A stretch of 64,000 nucleotides of DNA. It comes from Streptomyces sp. CG1 (lineage in GTDB: Bacteria; Actinomycetota; Actinomycetes; Streptomycetales; Streptomycetaceae). The DNA lies in contig NZ_CP163518.1 in assembly GCF_041080625.1 (NCBI RefSeq), forward strand, positions 3,844,001-3,908,000, read 5' to 3'. Below are positions 7,905-18,043 of the stretch, one piece after another (the stretch's first letter is position 1; every line of letters begins with the position of its first letter). The notes below the pieces were generated by a model that made no database searches, was not told the origin of the DNA, and worked only from the letters and a program-made list of their open reading frames with translations. A program made the translations under genes and the position numbers.

Positions 7905-9835
7905 GCGGGAACCTCCGCGATGGTTCCGTCGGCTGCCAGCACGATGGTGTGCCAGCCCGGTGGGAGGGTTGCGGTGCTCTCGTGCCGTACTCCGTGGAGG
8001 TCTCGCCAGGAGAGGTCCACGCGCATCGGGCGGGCCGGATTCTCTCCGCCCAGGCCGAAGTGGAGATCCGGGGCGGCGACTCCGCCGTGCCCGTTGGCGG
8101 GGTAGAGCTGTTGCTCGGTCACCTTCCCGTCGGGCAGGTGCAGCCGGGCGACGGCGCCGATGGCCGGTGTGGTGACGTGCCCTGAGCCGGCGGGCAGCCG
8201 CAGGTGCAGCCCGAGGAAGGGGGCCGCCTTGGACTGGTTCCGGTAGAACACCGACTGTCCCCACTGATTGGCCGCGACGAAGTCGAGCCGTCCGTCACCG
8301 GTGACGTCACCGACGGCGAATCCCCGGGTGACGGCAGTGGACGCGACCCCGGCTTCCCTGGCCAGGTTCACATAGCGGCCCTGGGGTGTCCGGACGAAGA
8401 AGGTGTTCGGGTCGTGGCCGGAGAGATCGTCCCCCGGTTCGACGTTGGGCCAGAGTTCGGGGTGCCGCAGGATCAGGTCGTTGGACATCGCCGTCTCCTG
8501 CAGCTGCGCCCAGCGATCGGTCCTGCCCGCCAGGAATCCGGTGGCGTGCATCACCTGGGGATAGCCCGAGTTGTCGAAGTCGGCCGCGACGAGGTCCCAC
8601 GTCCAGCCGGAGCGGGACAGCCCCATGCCCTCGCTGTGGTCGTCGTAGGGGGCCTCGCCGCCGTGCAGCAAGGCGCCCAGCCGGTCGCGGGGCACCGTGG
8701 GCCGGAAGACGAAGTTGCTCTCCTGGAGTGCGTAGGGCTCGGTGATGTTGCCCACCAGGATGGACTGGGTTCCGCTGCGGTCCAGGTCGGCGAAGGCGAC
8801 GCCCATGCCCTTGAACGAGCCGTTGCCCAGCTGCTTGGACTTCGGGGTGGTGAAGTGGCGGGTTCCCGTGGCCAGCCGGAACTTGGGGGCGCCGGGCCTG
8901 GACTCGTTGATCAGCAGCCGGCCTCGGCCGAAGTCGTTCGCCTGGTAGAGGTCCGGCAGTCCGTCGCCGTCCAGGTCCTGGGCGCCGAGCGCCAGCGTCC
9001 AGCCGGTCGGGGGCTTCGTCCCGAAGGCGCCCGGTACCTCGGCGAAGCGGGCCTCGGGTTGCCGGCCCGAACGGCCGCCGGTGAAACGGAAGTAGCGCAG
9101 TGTGCCGCCGTTCAGCGCGTGGGACATCGACGACGGCATCTGGAGTTCGGACTGCCTGGCGGTGGGGTCCAGTACCCGGGCCCCGTCCTTGAAGTAGTTG
9201 CCCACGACGAGGTCGAGGTGCCCGTTGCCCTCGAAGTCGCCCAGGGTCATCGCGTTGGTGTTCCATACCGGGTGGCCGGGGACCAGTTCCCGCGGCACGA
9301 AGGCGGCCCGGGAGGGGGCGGTACCGGGGCGGCGCAGGAAGAGCACGGGCGAGCGGCCCCAGTAGTAGACCACCAGGTCCTGCCGGCCGTCCTGGTTCAG
9401 GTCGGCCGGCATGCAGCCCATCGGGGCCGCGTACGACGGCATGTACAGGCCCTTCGCCTCAAGAGTGAAGGGGCGGTACCGTTTCCCGGTGCCGGGCACC
9501 GGCTCGACGGTGACGGTGTCCGTGCGCGGGTCGACCAGGCATACGTCGTGCGAGACCGTCCCGCCGTCCGCGGCGAACAGCCCGGCGCCGGCTCCGACCG
9601 AGGAGATCCACGACCGGATGTGGCGGAACGCCGGCGCCACCGGGCGCACCCGGCGCTCGCCCGGCCGGTCGGGTGCGTTCAGAGGATGTGCGGTGAAGTG
9701 GAAGGGCGCGGCTGCCTCCGCCCGGCTGTCCGCGGACACCGCGTCCGGCTGGGCCAGCGAGAAGGCCGTGAGACAGCAGCACAGCGCCACGGCCTTGGCG
9801 GCATGCGCTCTCACATGACAGGCGAGCGAGTTCAT
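7901..9835 (-). CDS. unbV: enediyne biosynthesis protein UnbV (E4 type, CRTAC1/ASPIC family)
   Basis: A 644-residue protein with a Sec-type signal region at the N terminus (a basic start, then AVALCCCLTAFSLA, then a polar stretch), so export is predicted. The body contains several FG-GAP/VCBS-like calcium-binding loops: DLNQDGRQDLVVYYWG, DFEGNGHLDLVVGNYF, DLDGDGLPDLYQ and DVTGDGRLDFVAANQWG, as in a beta-propeller. The C-terminal 90 residues match the ASPIC/UnbV module (RLHLPDGKVTEQQLYPANG, then DLHFGLG). UnbV is a conserved, essential but functionally unresolved member of the enediyne cassette. The ATG at 9835 overlaps the unbL stop as ATGA, and the gene's own stop overlaps the unbU start in the same way, so all three are translationally coupled. 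Confidence 0.93.
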   Translation of the reverse strand: MNSLACHVRAHAAKAVALCCCLTAFSLAQPDAVSADSRAEAAAPFHFTAHPLNAPDRPGERRVRPVAPAFRHIRSWISSVGAGAGLFAADGGTVSHDVCLVDPRTDTVTVEPVPGTGKRYRPFTLEAKGLYMPSYAAPMGCMPADLNQDGRQDLVVYYWGRSPVLFLRRPGTAPSRAAFVPRELVPGHPVWNTNAMTLGDFEGNGHLDLVVGNYFKDGARVLDPTARQSELQMPSSMSHALNGGTLRYFRFTGGRSGRQPEARFAEVPGAFGTKPPTGWTLALGAQDLDGDGLPDLYQANDFGRGRLLINESRPGAPKFRLATGTRHFTTPKSKQLGNGSFKGMGVAFADLDRSGTQSILVGNITEPYALQESNFVFRPTVPRDRLGALLHGGEAPYDDHSEGMGLSRSGWTWDLVAADFDNSGYPQVMHATGFLAGRTDRWAQLQETAMSNDLILRHPELWPNVEPGDDLSGHDPNTFFVRTPQGRYVNLAREAGVASTAVTRGFAVGDVTGDGRLDFVAANQWGQSVFYRNQSKAAPFLGLHLRLPAGSGHVTTPAIGAVARLHLPDGKVTEQQLYPANGHGGVAAPDLHFGLGGENPARPMRVDLSWRDLHGVRHESTATLPPGWHTIVLAADGTIAEVPA

Positions 9836-10956
9836 CGGCTCCTCCGAGAGCGGGGCGCGGACTCGGCGGGCTCAGCGGCCCAAGAGCGAGGTGCGGACAC
9901 GGCGGCCTCGGTGGTCCGGGAGTCCTGGGCAGGACGCTGCGTGGGGGCATCGGCCGGACAGGGACCGTGGTGGGCCGCCCACAGCCGTCTGATCCCGGCG
10001 CGCCACTCCCCGTAGTGCTGTCCCGTACGGGGGGCGGGGCCCAGGTCGGCAAGTGCGGTGTCGGTCCAGTCGGCCGCGGTCTGCGCCGGCACCCCGGCGA
10101 GGGCCAGGACCCCACGGTCGCAGTGCTCGGGCAGGGGGGTACGGGCGCGCAGCCGGGCCGCGGCGGCGAAGGCGGCACCCTGGGCCAGGTGGGCCCTGTA
10201 GTCGCCCGCCGCCTCGACCAGCGCGGACAGTTCGTCCTGGTCCGCACCCCCTGCGTACACGGCCGCGAGGCCGATGCCGCTCCACAGATCCGCTCGCCGC
10301 CACGCGGGGAACTCGGCCACCCGCAGGCCCAGCGCCTCGGGGTCCGCGCATTCGTGGAACCACAGGCACCGCCCGAGCCCCTGGTCCCGCACGGCGCGCT
10401 GCCACGGGTCGAGGCCCCGCTCCAGCCGCTGCCCCGCGACGACCCGGTCCGAGTCGAAGAACCCCTGGTAGAAGCCGAATCCGTCCCAGGCGAGCCAGCG
10501 CAGCAAGGGGTCACCGGCGCGGAGTCCGCGCCAGGGGCGCAGGCGCAGTTTGCCGAAGGCCCAGCCGGCACCCACATGGATCAGATGCGGATAGTCGACA
10601 CCCGGTCCCTCGAGAAATTCCCGCAGTCTGCGCCCCCGGGACAGGCTGAGCAGATCGAGCAGCGCGCAGCCCATGCCCGCGCCCTCGAAGGCAAACCCTC
10701 GGAGTTCCTCGGGGACACCGTCGAGTGCCGCGGCGAGGGCGTCCGTAATGTGCGCATCCACCGAGTGGTTGAAGCCCTCGAGAAAGGCTCTCCCGGAATC
10801 CTCCAACCGCTGCCGGGACGGACCCGGGCGAAGTCTGAATCGGCGCGCTCCGAAATCAACTTGCCGCATGTCCTGCCGCAGCAACCGGGCAGCACGGGAA
10901 CGCAGACCACCGCAGGTGGCTGCAAATGTTCCGGCGCCTGGAACCAAGAACGGCAC
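9832..10956 (-). CDS. unbL: enediyne biosynthesis protein UnbL (E3 type, DUF1702)
   Basis: A 374-residue protein of the DUF1702 family, the first gene of the warhead operon. Family hallmarks are the early segment RQRLEDSGRAFLEGFNHS, then GFAFEGAGMGCALLD, then HVGAGWAFGKLRLRPW, and WDGFGFYQGFFD. There are no clear membrane segments; it is probably cytoplasmic. The GTG at 10956 sits eight bases behind GGAGGGG, the strongest ribosome binding site in the operon, which decides the start over an internal ATG 29 codons later. The C-terminal 60 residues are low-complexity (Ala, Arg, Ser, Pro rich) and probably disordered. The function is unknown, but DUF1702 genes occur with enediyne PKSs and are needed for warhead formation in characterised clusters. 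Confidence 0.9.
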   Translation of the reverse strand: MPFLVPGAGTFAATCGGLRSRAARLLRQDMRQVDFGARRFRLRPGPSRQRLEDSGRAFLEGFNHSVDAHITDALAAALDGVPEELRGFAFEGAGMGCALLDLLSLSRGRRLREFLEGPGVDYPHLIHVGAGWAFGKLRLRPWRGLRAGDPLLRWLAWDGFGFYQGFFDSDRVVAGQRLERGLDPWQRAVRDQGLGRCLWFHECADPEALGLRVAEFPAWRRADLWSGIGLAAVYAGGADQDELSALVEAAGDYRAHLAQGAAFAAAARLRARTPLPEHCDRGVLALAGVPAQTAADWTDTALADLGPAPRTGQHYGEWRAGIRRLWAAHHGPCPADAPTQRPAQDSRTTEAAVSAPRSWAAEPAESAPRSRRSR

Positions 10957-11179
10957 TATTATTTCCCCTCCAGCACGTCATCTATTGCGACTAATAGCCT
11001 CGGGGCAACTTGGCGCCGCCTTGATCCGCTGAAAGAGTGCACCTGACCGGCCCTGCATCCAACAGGTGAACCACACCCGGCGGCCGCCGATCAAACGGGT
11101 AGGACTCCGGAAAAGGTGACAATAACCATGCCGTCACGCCGCAGGAATAATTAGTCCGCACCAGCCGAAGAAGGTCGCG
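10957..11179. promoter_or_regulatory. divergent promoter region between the enediyne operon and tatA/MFS
   Basis: This 223-bp gap separates unbL (minus) from the tatA-like gene (plus). It is clearly richer in A and T than the flanks, with stretches such as CACTATTATTTCCCC beside unbL and AGGAATAATTAG beside tatA. Transcription of both operons must start in or near it. I see no convincing -10/-35 pair or large operator palindrome by eye, so only the location is claimed. Confidence 0.55.
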
Positions 11180-11452
11180 ATGCTGGAAAACCGTCTGCTC
11201 GAAATCATTATTATCGCCCTGGTCGTCATGGTTCTGTTCGGAGCGAAGCGGCTCCCGGACACCGCGCGCTCGCTCGGAAAGTCGCTGCGCATCCTCAAGG
11301 CCGAGACCCGAGCCGGCCGCGAAGAGGCGGAGCGGGAGGCGTCGTCCACGCCGGCCGAGCCACCCGCACTCACGAAGGCGGGGGCACCCCCGCAGCCGCA
11401 CATCGTCGTCGCGGAGGCCACCGGGAAGGGGCAAGAGGTGCTCCACGACTGA
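11180..11452 (+). CDS. tatA: TatA/E-family twin-arginine translocase protein
   Basis: A 90-residue protein with the TatA plan: a short N terminus, one transmembrane helix ([16 protein letters not shown]), the hinge [16 protein letters not shown], an amphipathic helix, and a charged low-complexity tail. The Phe-Gly pair and the following Ala-Lys-Arg-Leu-Pro are the diagnostic residues. It should multimerise in the membrane as a pore-forming Tat component. The ATG at 11180 has GAAGAAGG upstream. It is not beside tatC, so it is probably an extra copy rather than the housekeeping tatA. It is divergent from the enediyne operon and lies 127 nt before an MFS transporter gene. A dedicated export role for this cluster is only a guess. 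Confidence 0.85.
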   Translation: MLENRLLEIIIIALVVMVLFGAKRLPDTARSLGKSLRILKAETRAGREEAEREASSTPAEPPALTKAGAPPQPHIVVAEATGKGQEVLHD

Positions 11453-11579
11453 CATGTGCCCCGGAGGGCAACGTCACGCAGGGCAAGCGCACAAAGTATC
11501 CGGCCGTTGACGCGTGGTAGCCACCTTGTCACAGTGTTTCCCGGTGCTTCCCGGCGCCGGTTCCGAGAGGTGGGGATCC

Positions 11580-13217
11580 ATGGGACATCGCGTCGGCTTC
11601 GCTCGACCGGGATGGTTCTGGTGCGGCGCCTTCCTGTGCCTCGCGGGCACCCTGGGCCATCTGCCGATGTACGGGCACCTCGCCCACCCGCCGAGCCATC
11701 CGGCCTCCATGGCGGGCAACGACTCGAGCCCGCTCATGGTGATCAGCATGACGCTGATCCTGGCCGGGGTGGCGGCGTGCGCCTACGGAATCGTCGGCCC
11801 CCGCCGGACGACCGGCGACGACAGGCAGGGACCGCTCCGGGTGAGTTTCACCGACGACGTGCCCCTGACACGAGCGCACTGGGCGCTGACTGTGGTGATG
11901 ATGCTCGCCGTGGCCATCGACGTCATGAAGCCCATGACGCTGAGTTTCGTCGTACCGGGAGTGGCCAAGGAATACGGGTTGCGTTCGGCACTCCATCCGC
12001 ACGGCGGCCTGCCCGTCGCGCTGCTGCCGCTCTCCGGAATCGGCGGAACCGTCATCGGCTCCTTTCTGTGGGGCAGATTCGGCGACCGCATCGGCCGCCG
12101 CCCCGCCATCCTGCTGGCCAGTGTCGTCTTTCTCGCGACCTCCGTCTGCGGAGCCATGCCGCTGTTCTGGATGAACATCCTCATGTGCTTCCTGATGGGG
12201 ATGAGCGCGGGCGGCATGCTCCCGCTCACCTTCACCCTGCTGACGGAGACCGTGCCGACCCGGCAGCGCGGCTGGATCGTCGTCCTCATCGGCGGCGTCG
12301 GAACCGCCGGCGGCTATGTGCTGACCAGCTGGGCGGCCTCACTGCTCGTGCCGCACTTCGGCTGGCGCGTGCTGTGGCTGCTCGGACTGCCCACGAGCGT
12401 CGTCCTGCTGCTGCTCAACCGCTGGATCCCGGAGTCCGCGCGCTTTCTCGCGGCCCGTGGGCGGCGCGCCGACGCCGAGGCCGCGCTGGCACGCTACGGC
12501 GCCCGGTTGACCTCCGCCCCGCCCACTCCCGCGAACGTCCCCACGGCCTCGGCCCGCGACGGCTATCTGAAGCTCCTCCTGGCGCCCTACACCAGAGTCG
12601 GCCTCCCCCTGGTGGTGCTCGCCCTCGGGATCGGCCTGGTGACCTATGGCTTCCAGTTGTGGATCCCAACCGACCTGCAGCGCCTGGGCTTCACCGAACT
12701 GACCGCAGACACCACCCTGCGGGACGCGGCTCTGCTGGGACTGCCCTTCAACCTCGCGATCGCCTGGCTGTACGGACGGTGGAGCAGCAAGGGCACACTC
12801 GTCCTCCTGGGCGCCTGCACCGCGGCCGCCATGGCGGCCCTGGCAACGGTGGGCGACCGGATCGTCGCGCACCCACTGCCGCTGCACCTGCTGCTCGCCG
12901 TCCCCATCTGGTCGGCCGGCTCGGCCGTCGCCGTCCTCGGTGCCTATACGGCGGAGGTGTACCCGACGGCGGTTCGCTCGCAGGCTTCCGGACTCACGGC
13001 CGCGTTCACCAAGGTCGGCGGCGTGCTGATGATCGCTGTGGTCGTGGCGGCCGTGGCTCCGCCGTCTCTCCGCACCACCGCGCTGCTCGGCACGGTGCCG
13101 CTCGCCCTCGCCACCGTCGCGGTCATCCTCTCGGGAGTGGACACCCGTGCACGGTCCCTGGAAGAGATCTCCGCCACGCCCCTGAAAGGCAACGCATCCG
13201 CGACCACCTCAGCATGA
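11580..13217 (+). CDS. MFS transporter with extra N-terminal membrane segments
   Basis: A 545-residue major facilitator protein. Two hydrophobic segments (about 8-28 and 49-68) precede the 12-helix core, which starts near residue 95. The core carries the conserved cytoplasmic loop GRFGDRIGRRPA between helices 2 and 3 and PESARFLAARGRRADAE after helix 6, a pattern shared with sugar- and organic-acid-type porters such as the NiaP/SV2-like branch. The ATG at 11580 was chosen because GAGAGGTGGGG precedes it; a GTG 66 nt upstream lacks such a site. Position suggests transport or self-protection linked to the enediyne cassette; this is inference, because substrate cannot be read from sequence. Confidence 0.85.
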   Translation: MGHRVGFARPGWFWCGAFLCLAGTLGHLPMYGHLAHPPSHPASMAGNDSSPLMVISMTLILAGVAACAYGIVGPRRTTGDDRQGPLRVSFTDDVPLTRAHWALTVVMMLAVAIDVMKPMTLSFVVPGVAKEYGLRSALHPHGGLPVALLPLSGIGGTVIGSFLWGRFGDRIGRRPAILLASVVFLATSVCGAMPLFWMNILMCFLMGMSAGGMLPLTFTLLTETVPTRQRGWIVVLIGGVGTAGGYVLTSWAASLLVPHFGWRVLWLLGLPTSVVLLLLNRWIPESARFLAARGRRADAEAALARYGARLTSAPPTPANVPTASARDGYLKLLLAPYTRVGLPLVVLALGIGLVTYGFQLWIPTDLQRLGFTELTADTTLRDAALLGLPFNLAIAWLYGRWSSKGTLVLLGACTAAAMAALATVGDRIVAHPLPLHLLLAVPIWSAGSAVAVLGAYTAEVYPTAVRSQASGLTAAFTKVGGVLMIAVVVAAVAPPSLRTTALLGTVPLALATVAVILSGVDTRARSLEEISATPLKGNASATTSA

Positions 13218-13341
13218 CGGCCGCCCCACGAGAGGATGACCGCGACGGTGCGAGCAGGCGGCAACGAACGTCACGGCACCGCCGTTCCAGTGGACCACCA
13301 AGCCTTGAATCCTGGGTCACCCCGTCTGAGACCATGTAGGG

Positions 13342-13746
13342 GTGAAAGAGATTCGGCGCGGCACGCTTCAGGAGCAGACCTTCTACGAGCAGGTCGGCGG
13401 GGAGGAGACCTTCCGCCGGCTCGTCCACCGTTTCTACGAGGGCGTCGCCGAGGACCCGATCCTGCGGCCGATGTACCCGGAGGAGGACCTGGGACCGGCC
13501 GAGGAGCGGCTCACCCTGTTCCTGATGCAGTACTGGGGCGGTCCCACCACCTACAGCGAGAACCGTGGCCACCCCCGGCTGCGGATGCGGCACGCCCCGT
13601 TCACCGTGGACGGCGCGGCGCACGACGCCTGGCTGCGGCACATGCGGGTGGCCGTCGACGAACTCGGGCTGTCCGAGGAGCACGAGACGACGCTGTGGAA
13701 CTACCTGACGTACGCGGCCGCGTCGATGGTGAACACCCCGGAGTGA
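13342..13746 (+). CDS. glbO: group II truncated haemoglobin (GlbO type)
   Basis: A 134-residue 2-on-2 globin. It contains the opening TFYEQVGGEETFRRLVHRFY, the CD segment DPILRPMYPEEDL, then LFLMQYWGGP, the proximal histidine in RMRHAPF, and the group II tryptophan in DAWLRHM. These fit the O-type globins of actinomycetes, which bind oxygen or nitric oxide in the cytoplasm. The GTG start at 13342 is only just behind AGGGG, so initiation may be weak or the true start may differ by a few codons; the fold needs everything from about residue 10. A 25-bp piece of this gene is repeated just downstream (see findings). Confidence 0.93.
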   Translation: MKEIRRGTLQEQTFYEQVGGEETFRRLVHRFYEGVAEDPILRPMYPEEDLGPAEERLTLFLMQYWGGPTTYSENRGHPRLRMRHAPFTVDGAAHDAWLRHMRVAVDELGLSEEHETTLWNYLTYAAASMVNTPE

Positions 13747-13794
13747 CCGCGAACGCGCTGCCTTGAGGGCCCGTTCACCGTGGACGGCGCAGCG

Positions 13795-14086
13795 CTTGGA
13801 GTTCCGGACGCAGCGGCAAGTACACCCTCATGAACATGCTCGCCGGCCTGGACACCCGCACCGCCGCGCCCGTGCCCAACGCGCCGTAGAACTCCTGGAG
13901 TTGCTCCCGCTGGCCGACTGCCGCGACCGGCCACGAGACGGTGGTGGCCCGCGAGTACGCCATGCTGGACCGGTCCGGCCGCCTCCAGCTCCCGGCTGGC
14001 CACCCCCGCGCCCTGGACATGCGCGACCGTGTGGCCCTGGAACTGGAATCGGACCACATCGGGATAGGGCCGGACGACACCCGGTG
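13795..14086 (+). pseudogene. ABC transporter ATPase remnant (internal deletion)
   Basis: The plus strand first encodes SSGRSGKYTLMNMLAGLDT, a decayed Walker A region of a LolD/MacB-type ABC ATPase, where the lysine is kept but the usual Ser/Thr after it is Tyr. It stops after eight further residues. In a second frame it then encodes HETVVAREYAMLDRSGRLQL and the end of such a protein, up to a TGA at 14084-14086 (RVALELESDHIG). The whole ATPase middle is missing. This fits the N- and C-terminal ends of one gene after a large deletion and a frameshift. It cannot make a working ATPase. Its upstream edge abuts a copy of globin-gene sequence. Confidence 0.75.
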
Positions 14087-14097
14087 ACCGAAGCCGG

Positions 14098-14775
14098 TCA
14101 GCGCACGCTGACGCCGAGCGCCCCGAGCCCGGCCCGCCGTACGGCGACGGACCCGTACGGGGTGCGCAGTCTGAGCCATGCTCCCGAGGAGAGCAGCGCG
14201 GTATCGGCGGGATCGCCCCCCGGCCGCAGGAAGCCCAGGGACTGGGCCGCGTGCACGGCCCGCACCGGAAGCCCGGTCCGCCCGATCTCCCGGGACCAGA
14301 CGTCCCGCCCGATCCGGTCCAGTTCGGCGCGCGTACGACCGTCCGGCGCCAGCTCCTCCGTACGCGACCGGAACTCGGTGACCGCCGCGGCGACGGTCGC
14401 CCGCAGCGCGTCCGGGGCGGGCAGCCCCGGTACCGCCTGCCAGCCGCCGCGCGGCGGCAGCACACCGGCCCACGGCGGACCGGTGACCGCGGCCGGTACG
14501 CCGGCGGTGGCCGCGCGCTCGTCCACGGTTTCCAGGAACTGCCCTGCGGAGACGGTCACGTCGAGAGTGACGTCGAGCCCGTTCTCGTACGGCTTGGCCA
14601 GCCGTACCGCGCGTACGGCGAGCACCTCGAAGGACGGCGGGCGGCCGAACACGGCGAGCGCCGTACCGGCCGCCTGCAGGCGCACCGCGGCTCCACGGTC
14701 GTAGTGGAGCAGCCGGGAGAGGAAAGCGGCGAGGTCAGCCGCCTCCGTCTCGTCGGCCAGGTGCAGCACCGTCAT
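14098..14775 (-). CDS. conserved actinobacterial protein of unknown function
   Basis: A 225-residue soluble protein, rich in Ala, Leu and Arg. I recognise no catalytic motif. Features are a polar start (LHLADETEAADLAAFLSRLL), a beta-rich middle (SFEVLAVRAVRLA then GLDVTLDVTVSAGQFLETV), a Pro/Gly region around residue 105, and a helical segment TRAELDRIGRDVWSREIGR. There is no signal peptide or membrane segment. The ATG at 14775 overlaps the stop of the hotdog thioesterase as ATGA, so the two are co-translated. That suggests a shared role, perhaps acyl-CoA handling, but this is inferred from position only. Confidence 0.8.
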   Translation of the reverse strand: MTVLHLADETEAADLAAFLSRLLHYDRGAAVRLQAAGTALAVFGRPPSFEVLAVRAVRLAKPYENGLDVTLDVTVSAGQFLETVDERAATAGVPAAVTGPPWAGVLPPRGGWQAVPGLPAPDALRATVAAAVTEFRSRTEELAPDGRTRAELDRIGRDVWSREIGRTGLPVRAVHAAQSLGFLRPGGDPADTALLSSGAWLRLRTPYGSVAVRRAGLGALGVSVR

Positions 14776-15188
14776 GCGGCGACGGCCTCCTCGTCGGCGG
14801 CGTCGTCCATGTACTGCTGGAGGAACTCGCGCTCCCCGGCGGTGATCCGGCGCGGCCGCTGCGCCTCGAAGTCGAACGGGACGACCACGGTCCGGGCCGT
14901 CACGTAGATCGCGTCCGCGTCCTTCACCTCGTAGGAGACGGTGAAGGACGCGGCCCTGACCTCCGAGACCCACAGCTCGATGTCCACGGGCGTGGGCCGG
15001 TGGACGAGCTGGCGGCGGTAGTCGATCTCATGGCGCGCCACCACGGACCCCTGCTTGGACTCCGCGCCCCTCAGGGATGTGAAGTCGATACGAGCCTCCT
15101 CCAGGTAGCGGAGGAAGATCGCGTTGTTGACATGTCCGTACGCGTCCATGTCCGACCAGCGCAGCGGGCAGCGGTAGATGTGGCGCAA
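14772..15188 (-). CDS. acyl-CoA thioesterase, 4-hydroxybenzoyl-CoA thioesterase type
   Basis: A 138-residue hotdog-fold enzyme. The signature WSDMDAYGHVNNAIFLRYLEE holds the catalytic Asp region of the 4HBT family, followed by VARHEIDYRRQLVHR and the strand SFTVSYEVKD. It should hydrolyse acyl-CoA in the cytoplasm. The start is a TTG at 15188 (leading to RHIYRCPLRW) with no strong ribosome binding site visible; the fold begins immediately, so little room exists for another start. It lies seven bases after the ettA stop and overlaps the next gene by four, giving an ettA-thioesterase-unknown operon. The exact acyl substrate is unknown. Confidence 0.88.
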   Translation of the reverse strand: MRHIYRCPLRWSDMDAYGHVNNAIFLRYLEEARIDFTSLRGAESKQGSVVARHEIDYRRQLVHRPTPVDIELWVSEVRAASFTVSYEVKDADAIYVTARTVVVPFDFEAQRPRRITAGEREFLQQYMDDAADEEAVAA

Positions 15189-15194
15189 GACCGA

Positions 15195-16859
<1,665 letters not shown>

Positions 16860-17108
16860 GAGAAACCGTCCGGCAGCTTGAAATCTGGCAGTGGGCAGAT
16901 ACAACCCATCTTGCCTGACCGCCAGCCGTGGGTGTTAACCCGTTTGGTTCGGGGCCTGTGACCTGGGGTTTCGGTGGCGGCGGCTGTGGGTCGTCTGTCA
17001 CTGTCGGTCGCCGCTGGGTGGCCTCGAGCGCCCTCGCACGGCCCGGGGACGGCCCGGGAGGGCCTGAGAACCGGAGTGCCCTCGCTGCTCCGGAGCTATC
17101 GTGCCGCT

Positions 17109-17609
17109 GTGACAAGCGCAGCGGAGCGCACCATCCCCATCCTCTTCCTCGACGTCGATGGTCCGCTCATCCCGTTCGGGGCGTCGTACGGCTCCTCGAC
17201 GTCTGTCGACCGGGGGAACCCGCTGCTTGACCGGCTCGATCCCGGGATCGGACCGCGCCTCCTGGCCCTGGGCTGTCGCCTCGCGTGGGCCACGACGTGG
17301 AGGGAGGAGGCGAACGAGGTCGTCGCCCCGCGCCTCGGACTGCCGAAGCTGCCTGTGGTGGAGTGGCCGGACGCCGGCGCCGATGACGGACCCCGGGGCC
17401 TTCACTGGAAGACCCGACCCTTGGTCGAGTGGGCTGACGGTCGACCGTTCCTATGGGTCGACGACGAAATCAGCGCCATGGACCGTGTCTGGGTGGCTGC
17501 TCAATGCCCTGGGCCGTCGCTGCTTCATCGCGTCGACCCGGCCCAAGGTCTCATGGACGCCGACTTCTCCGCCCTCGGCGATTGGCTCAGTGTCCTGGCG
17601 CCGAGATGA
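17109..17609 (+). CDS. HAD-like hydrolase domain protein
   Basis: A 166-residue cytoplasmic protein with HAD-type motifs in order: LFLDVDGPLIPFG (nucleophile Asp and the second Asp), WATTWREEAN (motif II Thr), the lysine in HWKTRPLVEW, and LWVDDEIS (acidic motif). There is no large cap domain, so it is a minimal member of the group of short actinobacterial HAD proteins. The GTG at 17109 was chosen because the reading frame above it is open but non-conserved in character. GGAG lies about 12 bases upstream. Substrate unknown. The gene stands alone between ettA and a flavin reductase gene. Confidence 0.8.
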   Translation: MTSAAERTIPILFLDVDGPLIPFGASYGSSTSVDRGNPLLDRLDPGIGPRLLALGCRLAWATTWREEANEVVAPRLGLPKLPVVEWPDAGADDGPRGLHWKTRPLVEWADGRPFLWVDDEISAMDRVWVAAQCPGPSLLHRVDPAQGLMDADFSALGDWLSVLAPR

Positions 17610-18043
17610 GAGCGGCTTGGCGGCTGCGATACAGGCGCGTTCCGGCTTCCCTTTCTCGCTGGGTGCGACGGTCGTGTGGCCGGAGCACCGCCGGGAACCC
17701 GCACAGTCGCCCAATGCCGACTGGCGTCCACGGCCTGCTCAGTGCGGCCTGACTTGCCGGTCTACTGATCACGGGTCTCGCTGACCAGCGAGACTGACGA
17801 AGCCCACGGCTCTGACCAGGTCGGATGCCGTGAGGTTCCGTCGTTGTCGGTCGGCGTCGGCCGACCTTGGACGGCCCCAGGACGACCCCGCCCGCGTATC
17901 ACCTCTCGCAGTGGCCGAACCACCCTCCTGACCAGCTCGGGCCTGTCGGTTCCCGGTCCTGTCGCGTGACGTCCGCCCGGGAACCACACTGGTCGGTGGG
18001 GCGCCCTCCCGGAGGCGCTTGCCCGCGACGGAAGGACGGACCC
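17610..18043. other. non-coding stretch with a perfect hairpin
   Basis: No convincing gene in 434 bp. A perfect inverted repeat, GTCTCGCTG-acc-CAGCGAGAC, lies at 17774-17794 and could end transcription of the HAD-like gene or mark an insertion scar; there is no T-run behind it. The last 60 bp contain the promoter and leader of the next gene. Confidence 0.5.

Noticed and set aside
17867..18043. Upstream extension of the FMN reductase gene by 59 codons
   Set aside because: The frame is open but has no ribosome site, and the peptide (rich in Pro, Arg and Ser) is not like the family N terminus. The ATG at 18044 has a good site.
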